Source: Pseudomonas sp. ICMP 561 (GTDB taxonomy: Bacteria; Pseudomonadota; Gammaproteobacteria; Pseudomonadales; Pseudomonadaceae). From it: a stretch of DNA of 64,000 bases. Positions 26,071-38,954 of this stretch are shown piece after piece. The notes under the pieces are model-generated. The model was not told where the DNA came from, did not search any database, and saw only the letters and a list, made by a program, of their open reading frames with translations. How positions within the stretch are numbered: position 1 is the stretch's first letter; each line of letters begins with the position of its first letter. The position numbers and the translations under genes are program-made. The stretch spans positions 405,520 through 469,519 of the forward strand of contig NZ_LKBT01000023.1 of assembly GCF_002699985.1 (NCBI RefSeq). Direction: 5' to 3'.

Positions 26071-27162
26071 TGGCCGAGATTCGACTGCAAAACCTCGCTC
26101 ACAGCTATAGCAAACATCCGAACGGGCCAGAGGATTATGCGATTCGTGAGATGAGCCATATCTGGGAGCAGGGCGGGGCGTACGCGCTACTGGGGCCTTC
26201 CGGGTGTGGTAAATCGACTTTGCTGAACGTCATTTCCGGGCTGCTCAGCCCTTCCGAAGGCCAGGTGATGTTTGACTCCAAAGTGGTCAACGACTTGTCG
26301 CCGGAGCAGCGCAACATCGCTCAGGTTTTCCAGTTTCCGGTGGTCTACGACACCATGACGGTGTACGACAATCTCGCCTTTCCCTTGCGCAATCAGGGCA
26401 TGGACGAGAAGAGGATTCAAACCAAGGTTCATGAAATTGCCGATGTGCTGGACCTGCAGCCTTTACTGAAGAAAAAGGCCCGCAACCTCACCGCTGACGA
26501 AAAGCAGAAAGTCTCCATGGGTCGTGGTCTGGTGCGTGATGACGTGTCGGCGATTCTGTTCGACGAACCACTTACGGTGATCGACCCGCATTTGAAGTGG
26601 AAGCTGCGGCGCAAGCTCAAGCAGATCCACGAGCAATTCAACATCACCATGGTTTACGTCACCCATGATCAGCTCGAAGCTTCGACCTTCGCTGACAAGA
26701 TCGCAGTCATGTATGGCGGTGCGATTGTCCAGTTCGGTACGCCACGAGAACTGTTCGAAAAACCACGCCACACATTCGTTGGTTATTTCATCGGTAGCCC
26801 GGGGATGAATCTCATTGAAGTCACCCCGCAAGCCGGCGGTGTGGGCTTTGGTGATGCTCATCTGCCGCTGTCCGAATCCATGCAGCAGCTCATCGCCGAG
26901 AAAAAATGGACCAGCCTGAAAGTCGGCATCCGGCCCGAGTTTGTGCATGTCTGGGACGGACCGGTGGACGATGCGTTATGCGCTGAGGTCAGTCATGTTG
27001 AAGACCTTGGCACTTACAAGATTTTGACCCTGCGCCTCGCCGGGCAAGCCTTGAAAGTGCGGCTGCAGGAAGACAAACCGGTACCCGTGGGCCAGGCCTG
27101 GATCAGCTTCCCAAGCCAGTGGCTGATGGTCTATGCGGACGAGTACTTGCTGGAGTCAGGCC

Positions 27163-27170
<8 letters not shown>
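26070..27170 (+). CDS. ABC transporter ATPase 2, glycerol-type (GlpT-like)
   Basis: A 366-residue partner ATPase. Walker A is canonical (LLGPSGCGKSTLLN), but the signature loop is degenerate (NLTADEKQKVSMGRGL in place of LSGGQ). Combined with the odd Walker A of ATPase 1, the pair suggests a heterodimer with two unequal ATP sites. Walker B is SAILFDEPLTVID. Its stop overlaps the first permease gene by 8 bp. Confidence 0.88.
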
Positions 27171-28032
<862 letters not shown>

Positions 28033-28042
28033 GGAGGCGGAC

Positions 28043-28843
<801 letters not shown>

Positions 28844-28855
28844 GGAGTCGAAAAA

Positions 28856-29128
28856 ATGGAGTGGATGTCCTGGACACTGCCCACCGCGATCTTCTTTGGC
28901 AGCATTGCGTTGCTGCTGGCAGGGATGACGGTGTGGGAATTGCGCTCGGCCAGTCTTGAGCGTCGTGGTTTTCTGCCGATTGCCACCACCCGTGGCGACC
29001 GACTGTTCATCGGGCTGTTGGGTAGCGCTTATCTGCATCTGCTGGTGATCGGCGCGACTGACTGGAGTATCTGGGTTGCTTCAGGGATTTCTCTGGTGTG
29101 GCTCCTGGTAGTAATGCGGTGGGGTTAG
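28856..29128 (+). CDS. Small integral membrane protein, DUF2160
   Basis: A 90-residue protein with three hydrophobic stretches (about residues 8-26, 48-66 and 70-88). DUF2160 members recur in the operons of glycerol-type ABC importers between the permeases and the binding protein, as here, and are presumed accessory subunits. RBS GAGG lies before the ATG, 12 bp after permease 2. The biochemical role is not established. Confidence 0.8.
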   Translation: MEWMSWTLPTAIFFGSIALLLAGMTVWELRSASLERRGFLPIATTRGDRLFIGLLGSAYLHLLVIGATDWSIWVASGISLVWLLVVMRWG

Positions 29129-29212
29129 AGAGCGGATGGGCGCAAATGCCTGGCTGATCCGCCAAGTGGTATTCGAAGCGGGACTACATAAGAAACAACA
29201 CTGGAGGTGTCT

Positions 29213-30985
<1,773 letters not shown>

Positions 30986-31000
30986 GGTTGTCGAGGAATG

Positions 31001-31031
31001 AAAAACGGCACCCTTGGGTGCCGTTTTTTAT
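31001..31031. terminator. Bidirectional terminator between the ABC operon and folD
   Basis: AAAAACGGCACCC-TTG-GGGTGCCGTTTTTT hairpin: A-run on the left and T-run on the right, so it can stop both convergent transcripts. Confidence 0.9.
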
Positions 31032-31047
31032 TGCATGACGCGGCGCA

Positions 31048-31902
31048 TCAACCGTGCAGGGTTTCCGCTGCGTACAGGGTGTTTTCAAGCAGGCAGGCGC
31101 GAGTCATCGGGCCTACGCCCCCCGGTACCGGCGTGATCCAGCCAGCGCGGGGCAGGGCGGTTTCATAAACCACATCGCCAACCAGCTTGCCGTCGTCCTG
31201 ACGATTGATGCCAACGTCGATCACGATAGCGCCTTCCTTGATCCACTCGCCTTTGACCAGCCCTGGCTTGCCAGCCGCCACCACCACCAGATCGGCCCGG
31301 CCAACGTGGCCCGCCAGGTCCTTGGTGAAGCGGTGGGTCACGGTCACGGTGCAACCGGCCAGCAACAGCTCCATGGCCATCGGGCGACCGACGATGTTGG
31401 AGGCGCCCACAACCACGGCGTCCAGGCCATACAAATCAATACCGGTGCTTTCCAGCAGGGTCATGATGCCTTTAGGTGTGCAGGGGCGCAGTAGCGGAAT
31501 GCGCTGTGCCAGACGACCGACGTTATAAGGATGGAAGCCATCCACGTCTTTGTCCGGGCGAATGCGCTCCAGCAACAGGGAAGCATCCAGATGTTCGGGC
31601 AGTGGCAATTGCAGCAGTACGCCGTCGATGTTCGCGTCGTCATTGAGGCGATCGATCAGGCCGGTCAGTTCTGCTTGTGACGTCTGGGCGGGCAGGTCGT
31701 AGGCCTGAGAGACAAAGCCGACTTCTTCGCAGTCTTTACGCTTGTGCGAGACATAGACCTGGGAAGCGGGGTCGCTGCCCACCAGAATCACTGCGAGGCC
31801 GGGTGTACGCAGGCCTTGCTCGCGACGTTCGGCGACCCGTTTGGCGATCTGCTGACGCAGGTTGGCTGCGATCGCTTTGCCGTCGATTAGTTTTGCAGTC
31901 AT
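31048..31902 (-). CDS. folD: Bifunctional methylenetetrahydrofolate dehydrogenase/cyclohydrolase
   Basis: A 284-residue cytoplasmic enzyme converting 5,10-methylene-THF to 10-formyl-THF. Catalytic Lys in YVSHKRKDCEEVG, the signature QLPLPEHLD, and the NADP-binding segment VVVGASNIVGRPMAMELL are all intact, as is TPVPGGVGPMTRACL near the end. Single gene upstream of the tRNA cluster, transcribed away from it. Confidence 0.97.
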   Translation of the reverse strand: MTAKLIDGKAIAANLRQQIAKRVAERREQGLRTPGLAVILVGSDPASQVYVSHKRKDCEEVGFVSQAYDLPAQTSQAELTGLIDRLNDDANIDGVLLQLPLPEHLDASLLLERIRPDKDVDGFHPYNVGRLAQRIPLLRPCTPKGIMTLLESTGIDLYGLDAVVVGASNIVGRPMAMELLLAGCTVTVTHRFTKDLAGHVGRADLVVVAAGKPGLVKGEWIKEGAIVIDVGINRQDDGKLVGDVVYETALPRAGWITPVPGGVGPMTRACLLENTLYAAETLHG

Positions 31903-32228
31903 TACGCGTGATTAACCATCGAGAGGGATCGGAAAAGAGCGCGCATTCTCGCATGTCATCGCGCGTGGGCAAAGGCGCTTGGTCTGCATATTCTCCTAAC
32001 TCCTTTATCTAACTGAATTTTTTTCTAAAAAAGAGTTGACGACCTTTAGGGTCGTCTATAAGATTCGTCGCACTTGCCGGGTACAACCCAGCACTGGTTA
32101 AGCTGGCACTCATAACCAAGTCGATGTTTAGATGAGGTTCGGTGTTGAATCAGGCGGAGCGGTTACTTAGCTCAGTGTGATTAAAAAGCCTTTTAATTTG
32201 TAATCGTTAAAGAGTACAGATTATATAA
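31903..32228 (+). promoter_or_regulatory. tRNA operon promoter and leader
   Basis: TTGACG (32036-32041) with TAAGAT (32059-32064), spacer 17 bp, is the best sigma-70 promoter for the tRNA operon; the stretch between (GACC-N4-GGTC) is G/C-rich with a small dyad. The start would fall near 32072, leaving a leader of about 155 nt before tRNA-Arg. No other gene was found in this 326-bp gap. Confidence 0.55.
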
Positions 32229-32305
32229 GTGCCCGTAGCTCAGCTGGATAGAGCATCCGCCTTCTAAGCGGATGGTCGCAGGTTCGAGTCCTGCCGGGTG
32301 CGCCA
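32229..32305 (+). tRNA. tRNA-Arg (anticodon TCT)
   Basis: 77 nt with CCA encoded. Anticodon stem CCGCC/GGCGG-like around CTTCTAA with TCT; T-loop GGTTCGAGTCC intact. Acceptor GTGCCCG/CGGGTGC contains two G-U pairs, one from T at position 2. Confidence 0.93.
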
Positions 32306-32357
32306 TTAAGGCAGCTTTGGCAAGTGCAAGTAAGATGTCACGGTTACATGCAATATG

Positions 32358-32433
32358 GTGGGCGTAGCTCAGTTGGTAGAGCACGGGATTGTGACTCCCG
32401 TTGTCGAGGGTTCGATCCCCTTCGTCCACCCCA
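32358..32433 (+). tRNA. tRNA-His (anticodon GTG)
   Basis: 76 nt with CCA. Anticodon loop ATTGTGAC, T-loop GGGTTCGATCCCC. A G immediately upstream (32357) faces C73, giving the extra G-1:C73 pair diagnostic for histidine tRNA. Confidence 0.95.
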
Positions 32434-32488
32434 TATTTAGAAAGGCGCCAGACTTATAATCTGGCGCCTTTGCTTTAAAAGCTTGTAC

Positions 32489-32573
32489 GCGGATGTGGTG
32501 GAATTGGTAGACACACTGGATTTAGGTTCCAGCGCCGCAAGGTGTGAGAGTTCGAGTCTCTCCGTCCGCACCA
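32489..32573 (+). tRNA. tRNA-Leu (anticodon TAG)
   Basis: 85 nt with a long variable arm (class II) and CCA end. Anticodon stem CTGGA/TCCAG around TTTAGGT. Confidence 0.95.
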
Positions 32574-32948
32574 GGATTAAACGCGTCACAGCTGCTATGC
32601 GGTCGTGACGTTTGAAAAAAAGCCGCCTAGTGCGGCTTTTTTTGTTTCAGGATTATTGTTTTTCGTCTCGCTGACCGGCCAGCCTGGCTGCCGTCGGTCG
32701 TGCGGGGTGTGCTTCGCGGAATGGAATCGACGCTGAGGCCGGGTGCGTGACGCCTTGTGCAAGGCCGTGCCAGACGCGTTTCGGTCGGTCGAGAGTGGCT
32801 GCGGTTACCTGTCGCTGATCGTCTGATTCCTTCCTTTATATGCGCCCTTTTTCAGTAGGGTGACTTCTTGAGTTTGACCCACTAGAATGCATGCCCTTGA
32901 TTCTGGGGTCGGAAACGCCGGCTAACGTCTGTGCAACGAGGAATATCC
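32574..32948 (+). other. Gap between tRNA-Leu and tig with tRNA-operon terminator
   Basis: A hairpin AAGCCGC-CTAGT-GCGGCTT followed by T7 at 32615-32643 ends the tRNA transcript. The remaining 300 bp show no open frame with coding character; a tig promoter must lie toward 32840-32930 (a TAGAAT at 32883 is a candidate -10) but I cannot place its -35 with confidence. Confidence 0.6.
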
Positions 32949-34259
32949 ATGCAAGTTTCTGTTGAAAATACTTCCGCTCTTGAGCGCCGCATGACCATTG
33001 GCGTGCCTGCCGAACGCATCGAGACTGAAGTCAACAAGCGTCTGCAGCAGACCGCACGTAAAGCCAAGATCCCTGGCTTCCGTCCAGGCAAAGTGCCTAT
33101 GAGCGTGATCCGTCAGCGTTATGAAGACGGCGCGCGTCAGGAAGCACTGGGTGATTTGATCCAGGCTACTTTCTATGAAGCTGTGGTTGAGCAAAAGCTG
33201 AACCCGGCTGGCGCACCTGCTGTAGAGCCAAAGACCTTTGAGAAAGGCAAAGACCTGGAATACATCGCTACTTTCGAAGTGTTCCCGGAATTCACCGTTG
33301 CCGGTTTCGATTCCATCGCCGTTGAGCGTCTGTCTGCAGACGTGGCTGATGCCGATCTGGACAACATGCTGGAAATCCTGCGCAAGCAGAACGTTCGTTT
33401 TGAAGTGGCTGATCGTGCTGCCCAGAACGAAGACCAGCTGAACATCGATTTTGTTGGCAAGGTTGACGGCGAAGTATTCGCTGGCGGCTCCGCCACTGGC
33501 ACCCAGTTGGTACTGGGTTCCGGCCGCATGATCCCTGGCTTCGAAGACGGCCTGGTTGGCGCCAAGGCTGGCGAAGAGCGTGTTCTGAACCTTACCTTCC
33601 CGGAAGACTATCAGAACCTTGAGCTGGCAGGTAAAGCTGCCGAGTTCACCGTTACTGTCAACACTGTTTCCGAGCCTAAGCTGCCTGAGCTGAACGAAGA
33701 GTTCTTCAAGCAGTTCGGTATCAAGGAAACCGGCATCGACGGCTTCCGCACCGAAGTTCGCAAGAACATGGAGCGCGAGCTGCGTCAGGCCATCAAGTCC
33801 AAGGTCAAGAATCAGGTAATGGACGGCTTGCTGGCCGCCAACCCGATCGAAGTGCCAAAAGCCTTGCTGGAAAACGAAGTGAACCGTATGCGCGTTCAGG
33901 CTGTTCAGCAGTTCGGTGGCAACATCAAGCCTGATCAACTGCCGGCCGAGCTGTTCGAAGAGCAAGCCAAGCGTCGCGTTGAGCTGGGTCTGATCGTTGC
34001 TGAAGTGGTCAAGCAGTTCGACCTCAAGCCTGATGACACCCGCGTTCGCGAGATGATTCAGGAAATGGCTTCTGCTTACCAGGAGCCTGAGCAGGTCGTG
34101 GCCTGGTACTACAAGAACGAGCAGCAAATGAACGAAGTACGTTCGGTTGTGCTTGAAGAGCAAGTTGTGGATACTGTTTTGCAGAAAGCTAGCGTGACCG
34201 AGAAGTCGGTCTCCTACGAAGAAGCAGTCAAGCCGGTGGAAGCACCACAAGCTGACTGA
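32949..34259 (+). CDS. tig: Trigger factor, ribosome-associated chaperone
   Basis: A 436-residue chaperone and prolyl isomerase that binds at the ribosomal exit tunnel. The N-terminal ribosome-binding loop GFRPGKVPMSVIRQRY is conserved; the FKBP domain spans about residues 160-245 (GKVDGEVFAGGSATGTQLVLG region), and the helical C-terminal arm follows. The ATG at 32949 is preceded by GAGGA; the in-frame ATG at 32931 has none. First gene of the proteostasis block. Confidence 0.97.
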   Translation: MQVSVENTSALERRMTIGVPAERIETEVNKRLQQTARKAKIPGFRPGKVPMSVIRQRYEDGARQEALGDLIQATFYEAVVEQKLNPAGAPAVEPKTFEKGKDLEYIATFEVFPEFTVAGFDSIAVERLSADVADADLDNMLEILRKQNVRFEVADRAAQNEDQLNIDFVGKVDGEVFAGGSATGTQLVLGSGRMIPGFEDGLVGAKAGEERVLNLTFPEDYQNLELAGKAAEFTVTVNTVSEPKLPELNEEFFKQFGIKETGIDGFRTEVRKNMERELRQAIKSKVKNQVMDGLLAANPIEVPKALLENEVNRMRVQAVQQFGGNIKPDQLPAELFEEQAKRRVELGLIVAEVVKQFDLKPDDTRVREMIQEMASAYQEPEQVVAWYYKNEQQMNEVRSVVLEEQVVDTVLQKASVTEKSVSYEEAVKPVEAPQAD

Positions 34260-34284
34260 TCTGTTTTTTCGTTAGAAAACACCT

Positions 34285-34310
34285 ACAAGCCAGCCTTCGC
34301 GCTGGCTTGT
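34285..34310. other. Perfect hairpin between tig and clpP
   Basis: ACAAGCCAGC-CTTCGC-GCTGGCTTGT, a 10-bp perfect stem without a following T-run. More likely partial terminator, attenuator or mRNA-end stabiliser than a full terminator. Confidence 0.6.
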
Positions 34311-34350
34311 GCGTATTCAAGAAATGACTATTTGGGAGTGAATGCGAGAC

Positions 34351-34986
34351 ATGTCCCGCAATTCTTATATTCAGCAGCACTCTGACATCCAGGCCGCCGG
34401 CGGCCTGGTCCCGATGGTTATCGAGCAGTCCGCCCGTGGCGAACGCGCCTATGACATCTATTCGCGCCTTCTCAAGGAGCGAGTGATCTTTCTGGTAGGC
34501 CCGGTAGAAGACTACATGGCCAACCTGATCTGCGCGCAACTGCTGTTCCTTGAAGCGGAAAACCCGGACAAGGATATCCATCTTTACATCAACTCACCGG
34601 GCGGTTCGGTGACGGCTGGCATGTCGATCTACGACACCATGCAGTTCATCAAGCCGAACGTATCGACTACCTGTATCGGTCAGGCGTGCAGCATGGGCGC
34701 ATTCCTGTTGACCGCAGGTGCTCCGGGCAAGCGTTTCTGCCTGCCGAACTCCCGCGTGATGATTCACCAGCCATTGGGCGGTTTCCAGGGCCAGGCTTCG
34801 GATATCGAAATCCACGCCAAGGAAATCCTTTTCATTCGTGAGCGTCTCAACACGCTGATGGCCAAGCACAGCGGGCACACTCTGGAAGAGATCGAGCGTG
34901 ACACCAACCGCGATAACTTCATGAGTGCAGAGGCTGCTCGTGAGTACGGCTTGATCGACGAAGTCATCAGTCAGCGTCCCGCTTAA
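34351..34986 (+). CDS. clpP: ATP-dependent Clp protease proteolytic subunit
   Basis: A 211-residue serine protease subunit forming the tetradecameric chamber used by ClpX and ClpA. Catalytic Ser in CIGQACSMGAFL, His in SRVMIHQPLGG, Asp in IERDTNRDNFMS. I prefer the ATG at 34351 (MSRNSYIQ) because orthologues start there; the ATG nine bases upstream at 34342 lies 3 nt after GGAG and cannot be excluded. Confidence 0.95.
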   Translation: MSRNSYIQQHSDIQAAGGLVPMVIEQSARGERAYDIYSRLLKERVIFLVGPVEDYMANLICAQLLFLEAENPDKDIHLYINSPGGSVTAGMSIYDTMQFIKPNVSTTCIGQACSMGAFLLTAGAPGKRFCLPNSRVMIHQPLGGFQGQASDIEIHAKEILFIRERLNTLMAKHSGHTLEEIERDTNRDNFMSAEAAREYGLIDEVISQRPA

Positions 34987-35026
34987 TTAAGCACCTCAAA
35001 TAAGGCTGGTCGGCTGTTCTGATCAC

Positions 35027-35050
35027 TTGCGGGCTTGAAAAAGCCCGCAA
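35027..35050. other. Perfect hairpin between clpP and clpX
   Basis: TTGCGGGCTT-GAAA-AAGCCCGCAA, 10-bp stem with a GNRA-type tetraloop and no T-run. A likely processing or stabilising element in a clpP-clpX transcript. Confidence 0.6.
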
Positions 35051-35096
35051 TAGCCTTCATCTTGTGTTGCAAGCCTATCGGATTTGGATCGAACGA

Positions 35097-36380
35097 ATGA
35101 CTGACACCCGCAACGGCGAGGACAACGGCAAGCTGCTCTATTGCTCCTTCTGTGGCAAAAGCCAGCATGAAGTACGTAAGTTGATTGCCGGCCCCTCGGT
35201 CTTTATCTGCGACGAGTGCGTCGACCTGTGCAATGACATCATCCGCGAGGAGGTGCAGGAAGCCCAGGCCGAGAGCAGCGCGCATAAATTGCCTTCGCCT
35301 AAAGAAATCAGCGGCATCCTTGATCAGTATGTAATCGGTCAAGAGCGTGCGAAAAAGGTTCTGGCCGTAGCGGTGTACAACCACTACAAGCGCCTGAATC
35401 AGCGTGACAAAAAGAATGACGACGTCGAGCTCGGCAAAAGCAACATTCTGCTGATCGGCCCGACAGGCTCGGGTAAGACCCTGCTTGCCGAAACACTGGC
35501 CCGCTTGCTGAACGTTCCATTCACCATCGCCGACGCAACCACCCTCACCGAGGCGGGTTATGTAGGTGAGGATGTGGAGAACATCATTCAGAAGCTGTTG
35601 CAGAAGTGCGACTACGATGTAGAAAAGGCCCAGATGGGTATTGTCTACATCGACGAGATCGACAAGATCTCGCGCAAGTCTGATAACCCGTCGATCACCC
35701 GGGACGTTTCCGGTGAAGGCGTGCAGCAGGCCCTTCTCAAGCTGATCGAAGGCACGGTCGCTTCCGTTCCGCCTCAAGGTGGTCGCAAGCATCCGCAGCA
35801 GGAATTCCTTCAGGTTGATACCCGTAACATCTTGTTCATCTGTGGTGGTGCGTTCTCTGGTCTGGAAAAGGTTATTCAAAACCGCTCCACCAAAGGCGGT
35901 ATCGGTTTCAACGCAGAAGTACGCAGCAAGGAAGAAGGCAAGAAGGTTGGCGAATCCCTGCGTGAAGTCGAGCCTGACGATCTGGTCAAGTTCGGTTTGA
36001 TTCCGGAATTCGTGGGTCGTCTGCCGGTTCTGGCAACGCTGGACGAGTTGGACGAAGCTGCGCTGATGCAGATTCTGACCGAGCCGAAGAACGCGCTGAC
36101 CAAGCAGTACGCCAAGCTGTTCGAGATGGAAGGTGTGGACCTCGAGTTCCGTACCGACGCTCTGAAGTCCGTCGCTCGTCGTGCGCTTGAGCGCAAGACA
36201 GGCGCACGTGGCCTGCGCTCCATCCTCGAAGGCGTTCTGCTCGACACCATGTACGAGATTCCATCGCAGACTGATGTGAGCAAAGTGGTGATCGACGAAA
36301 GCGTAATTGAAGGCACGTCCAAGCCGCTGTTGATCTACGAAAACAGCGAGCCACCTGCCAAGGTTGCGCCCGACGCGTGA
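35097..36380 (+). CDS. clpX: ClpX ATPase, specificity subunit of ClpXP
   Basis: A 427-residue AAA+ unfoldase. N-terminal zinc-binding domain with LYCSFCGK and FICDECVDLC; Walker A LLIGPTGSGKTLLAE; Walker B GIVYIDEIDK; pore loop GYVGEDV; IGF-type ClpP-binding loop region KGGIGFNAEV. The ATG at 35097 matches the family start. It lies 110 bp after clpP. Confidence 0.97.
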   Translation: MTDTRNGEDNGKLLYCSFCGKSQHEVRKLIAGPSVFICDECVDLCNDIIREEVQEAQAESSAHKLPSPKEISGILDQYVIGQERAKKVLAVAVYNHYKRLNQRDKKNDDVELGKSNILLIGPTGSGKTLLAETLARLLNVPFTIADATTLTEAGYVGEDVENIIQKLLQKCDYDVEKAQMGIVYIDEIDKISRKSDNPSITRDVSGEGVQQALLKLIEGTVASVPPQGGRKHPQQEFLQVDTRNILFICGGAFSGLEKVIQNRSTKGGIGFNAEVRSKEEGKKVGESLREVEPDDLVKFGLIPEFVGRLPVLATLDELDEAALMQILTEPKNALTKQYAKLFEMEGVDLEFRTDALKSVARRALERKTGARGLRSILEGVLLDTMYEIPSQTDVSKVVIDESVIEGTSKPLLIYENSEPPAKVAPDA

Positions 36381-36419
36381 GTGATACTGCTGCATGAATA
36401 AAATGCTGCACAAATAGAG

Positions 36420-36441
36420 AGGGGCCTTCGGGCCCCTTTTT
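36420..36441 (+). terminator. Terminator after clpX
   Basis: GGGGCC-TTCG-GGCCCC followed by TTTTT, 40 bp after the clpX stop. Confidence 0.9.
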
Positions 36442-36459
36442 GCATTTCCTGCTTAAAGG

Positions 36460-36488
36460 CTTGTTTTTTCAGGTGTCTACCCCCATCT
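36460..36488 (+). promoter_or_regulatory. Sigma-32 (heat-shock) promoter of lon
   Basis: CTTGTTT (36460-36466), 14 bp spacer, CCCCATCT (36481-36488) closely follows the RpoH consensus CTTGAAA-N(11-16)-CCCCATNT. The lon start codon is 55 bp downstream. Confidence 0.8.
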
Positions 36489-36542
36489 TGGACTCAAGCT
36501 CATTCCAGTCCACGGCCACATGGCCGCCGTAGAGGCGAAATC

Positions 36543-38939
36543 ATGAAAACGACCATCGAATTGCCTCTCTTGCCATTGCGCGATGTTGTGGTGTATCCGC
36601 ACATGGTTATCCCGCTGTTCGTGGGGCGCGAGAAGTCTATCGAAGCCCTGGAGGCGGCGATGACAGGCGACAAGCAGATACTGCTGCTCGCACAAAGAAA
36701 TCCTGCTGACGATGATCCTGGTGAAGACGCTCTTTATAACGTCGGCACCATTGCAACCGTATTGCAACTGCTCAAGCTGCCTGACGGCACGGTCAAAGTG
36801 CTGGTCGAGGGCGAGCAGCGCGGATCCGTTGATCGCTTTATCGAAGTTGATGGCCACTGCCGGGCCGAAGTTACCCTGATCGATGAGGTCGATGCGCCTG
36901 ATCGTGAATCTGAAGTGTTCGTGCGTAGCCTTCTGGCGCAGTTCGAACAGTATGTCCAGCTGGGCAAGAAAGTCCCTGCTGAAGTCCTGTCTTCACTCAA
37001 CAGCATTGATGAGCCTGGTCGTCTTGTCGACACCATGGCGGCGCATATGGCGCTGAAGATCGAGCAGAAGCAGGAAATCCTCGAAATCATTGATCTGCCA
37101 GCCCGCGTCGAGCATGTGCTCGCGTTGCTGGATGCAGAAATCGACCTGTTGCAGGTTGAGAAGCGTATTCGTGGCCGCGTCAAAAAACAGATGGAGCGCA
37201 GTCAGCGCGAGTACTACCTGAATGAGCAGATGAAGGCCATTCAGAAAGAGCTCGGTGACAGCGAGGAAGGCCATAACGAAATCGAAGAGCTGAAAAAGCG
37301 TATCGATGCTGCCGGTCTGCCCAAAGACGCTCTGACCAAGGCCACTGCCGAGCTGAACAAGCTGAAGCAGATGTCGCCGATGTCTGCAGAGGCAACGGTG
37401 GTTCGTTCCTACATCGACTGGCTGGTTCAGGTGCCGTGGAAGGCGCAGAGCAAGGTTCGTCTGGACCTGGCTCGCGCTGAAGACATCCTTGATGCCGACC
37501 ATTACGGTCTGGAAGAGGTCAAGGAACGCATCCTCGAATACCTCGCCGTGCAAAAGCGCGTGAAGAAAATTCGCGGTCCTGTTCTTTGCCTGGTAGGGCC
37601 GCCAGGTGTGGGTAAAACCTCCCTTGCCGAGTCCATTGCCAGCGCAACTAACCGCAAATTTGTCCGCATGGCCTTGGGTGGCGTGCGTGATGAAGCTGAA
37701 ATTCGTGGTCATCGCCGGACATATATCGGTTCGATGCCAGGAAGATTGATTCAAAAGATGACAAAGGTTGGGGTGCGCAACCCGCTGTTCCTGCTCGATG
37801 AAATCGACAAGATGGGCAGCGACATGCGTGGCGATCCGGCTTCTGCACTGTTGGAAGTGCTGGACCCGGAGCAGAACCACAACTTCAACGACCATTATCT
37901 GGAAGTCGATTACGACCTTTCCGACGTGATGTTCCTGTGCACCGCGAACTCGATGAACATCCCGGCGGCGTTGCTCGACCGGATGGAAGTCATCCGTTTG
38001 CCAGGCTACACCGAAGACGAAAAGATCAATATCGCCGTCAAATACCTCTCGCCAAAACAGCTGCAGGCCAACGGCTTGAAGAAAGGCGAAGTGGAGTTCG
38101 ACGAAGAAGCGATCCGCGACATCGTGCGTTATTACACCCGTGAAGCGGGCGTGCGTAGCCTCGAGCGTCAGATTGCGAAGGTGTGCCGCAAGGCGGTCAA
38201 AGAGCATGCTCAGGAAAAACGCTTCGCAGTTCGTGTGACGGCCGACATGCTTGAGCACTTCCTCGGTGTTCGTAAATTCCGTTACGGTCTGGCTGAACAG
38301 CAGGATCAGATCGGGCAGGTGACTGGTCTTGCGTGGACGCAGGTGGGTGGCGAATTGCTGACCATCGAAGCCGCTGTAGTCCCAGGTAAAGGGCAACTCA
38401 TCAAAACCGGTTCGCTGGGTGATGTGATGGTTGAGTCGATCACCGCTGCGCTGACAGTCGTGCGCAGCCGCGCCAAGAGCCTGGGAATCCCTCTGGACTT
38501 CCATGAGAAGCGTGACACTCACATCCACATGCCGGAAGGGGCCACCCCTAAAGATGGTCCTAGCGCAGGCGTAGGCATGTGCACGGCCCTTGTTTCAGCG
38601 CTGACACAGATTCCGGTCCGTGCTGACGTGGCAATGACCGGTGAAATCACCCTTCGCGGACAGGTTCTGGCGATCGGTGGCCTCAAGGAAAAACTGCTGG
38701 CTGCACACCGTGGTGGTATCAAAACGGTGATCATTCCAGAGGAAAACGTGCGCGATCTGAAAGAGATTCCGGACAACATCAAGCAGGACTTGCAGATCAA
38801 GCCGGTTAAATGGATTGACGAAGTCCTGCAAATTGCGCTGCAATACGCCCCGGAGCCCTTGCCGGATGTCGCTCCCGAGATGGTTGCGAAGGATGAAAAG
38901 CGCGAGTCTGACTCTAAGGAAAGAATTAGCACGCATTAG
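36543..38939 (+). CDS. lon: ATP-dependent protease Lon
   Basis: A 798-residue cytoplasmic protease. N-terminal LAN domain begins PLLPLRDVVVYPHMVIPL; the AAA+ domain has Walker A LVGPPGVGKTSLAES and Walker B PLFLLDEIDKMG; the C-terminal Ser-Lys protease domain has PKDGPSAGVGM with the catalytic Ser and a downstream Lys in GGLKEKLLAAHR. Full length for LonA. A sigma-32-like promoter precedes it and a strong hupB promoter follows. Confidence 0.98.
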   Translation: MKTTIELPLLPLRDVVVYPHMVIPLFVGREKSIEALEAAMTGDKQILLLAQRNPADDDPGEDALYNVGTIATVLQLLKLPDGTVKVLVEGEQRGSVDRFIEVDGHCRAEVTLIDEVDAPDRESEVFVRSLLAQFEQYVQLGKKVPAEVLSSLNSIDEPGRLVDTMAAHMALKIEQKQEILEIIDLPARVEHVLALLDAEIDLLQVEKRIRGRVKKQMERSQREYYLNEQMKAIQKELGDSEEGHNEIEELKKRIDAAGLPKDALTKATAELNKLKQMSPMSAEATVVRSYIDWLVQVPWKAQSKVRLDLARAEDILDADHYGLEEVKERILEYLAVQKRVKKIRGPVLCLVGPPGVGKTSLAESIASATNRKFVRMALGGVRDEAEIRGHRRTYIGSMPGRLIQKMTKVGVRNPLFLLDEIDKMGSDMRGDPASALLEVLDPEQNHNFNDHYLEVDYDLSDVMFLCTANSMNIPAALLDRMEVIRLPGYTEDEKINIAVKYLSPKQLQANGLKKGEVEFDEEAIRDIVRYYTREAGVRSLERQIAKVCRKAVKEHAQEKRFAVRVTADMLEHFLGVRKFRYGLAEQQDQIGQVTGLAWTQVGGELLTIEAAVVPGKGQLIKTGSLGDVMVESITAALTVVRSRAKSLGIPLDFHEKRDTHIHMPEGATPKDGPSAGVGMCTALVSALTQIPVRADVAMTGEITLRGQVLAIGGLKEKLLAAHRGGIKTVIIPEENVRDLKEIPDNIKQDLQIKPVKWIDEVLQIALQYAPEPLPDVAPEMVAKDEKRESDSKERISTH

Positions 38940-38954
38940 TCTGGACGGCCTTTC

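Noticed and set aside
32922..34250. 442-codon frame antisense to tig
   Set aside because: Shadow of a conserved gene; no start signal and no known domain.
34981..35096. A full transcription terminator between clpP and clpX
   Set aside because: The perfect hairpin at 35027-35050 lacks a following T-run.
34983..38528. Long antisense frames over clpX (476 codons) and lon (511 codons)
   Set aside because: Same codon-bias artefact; translations are low-complexity in Leu, His and Gln and show no family motifs.
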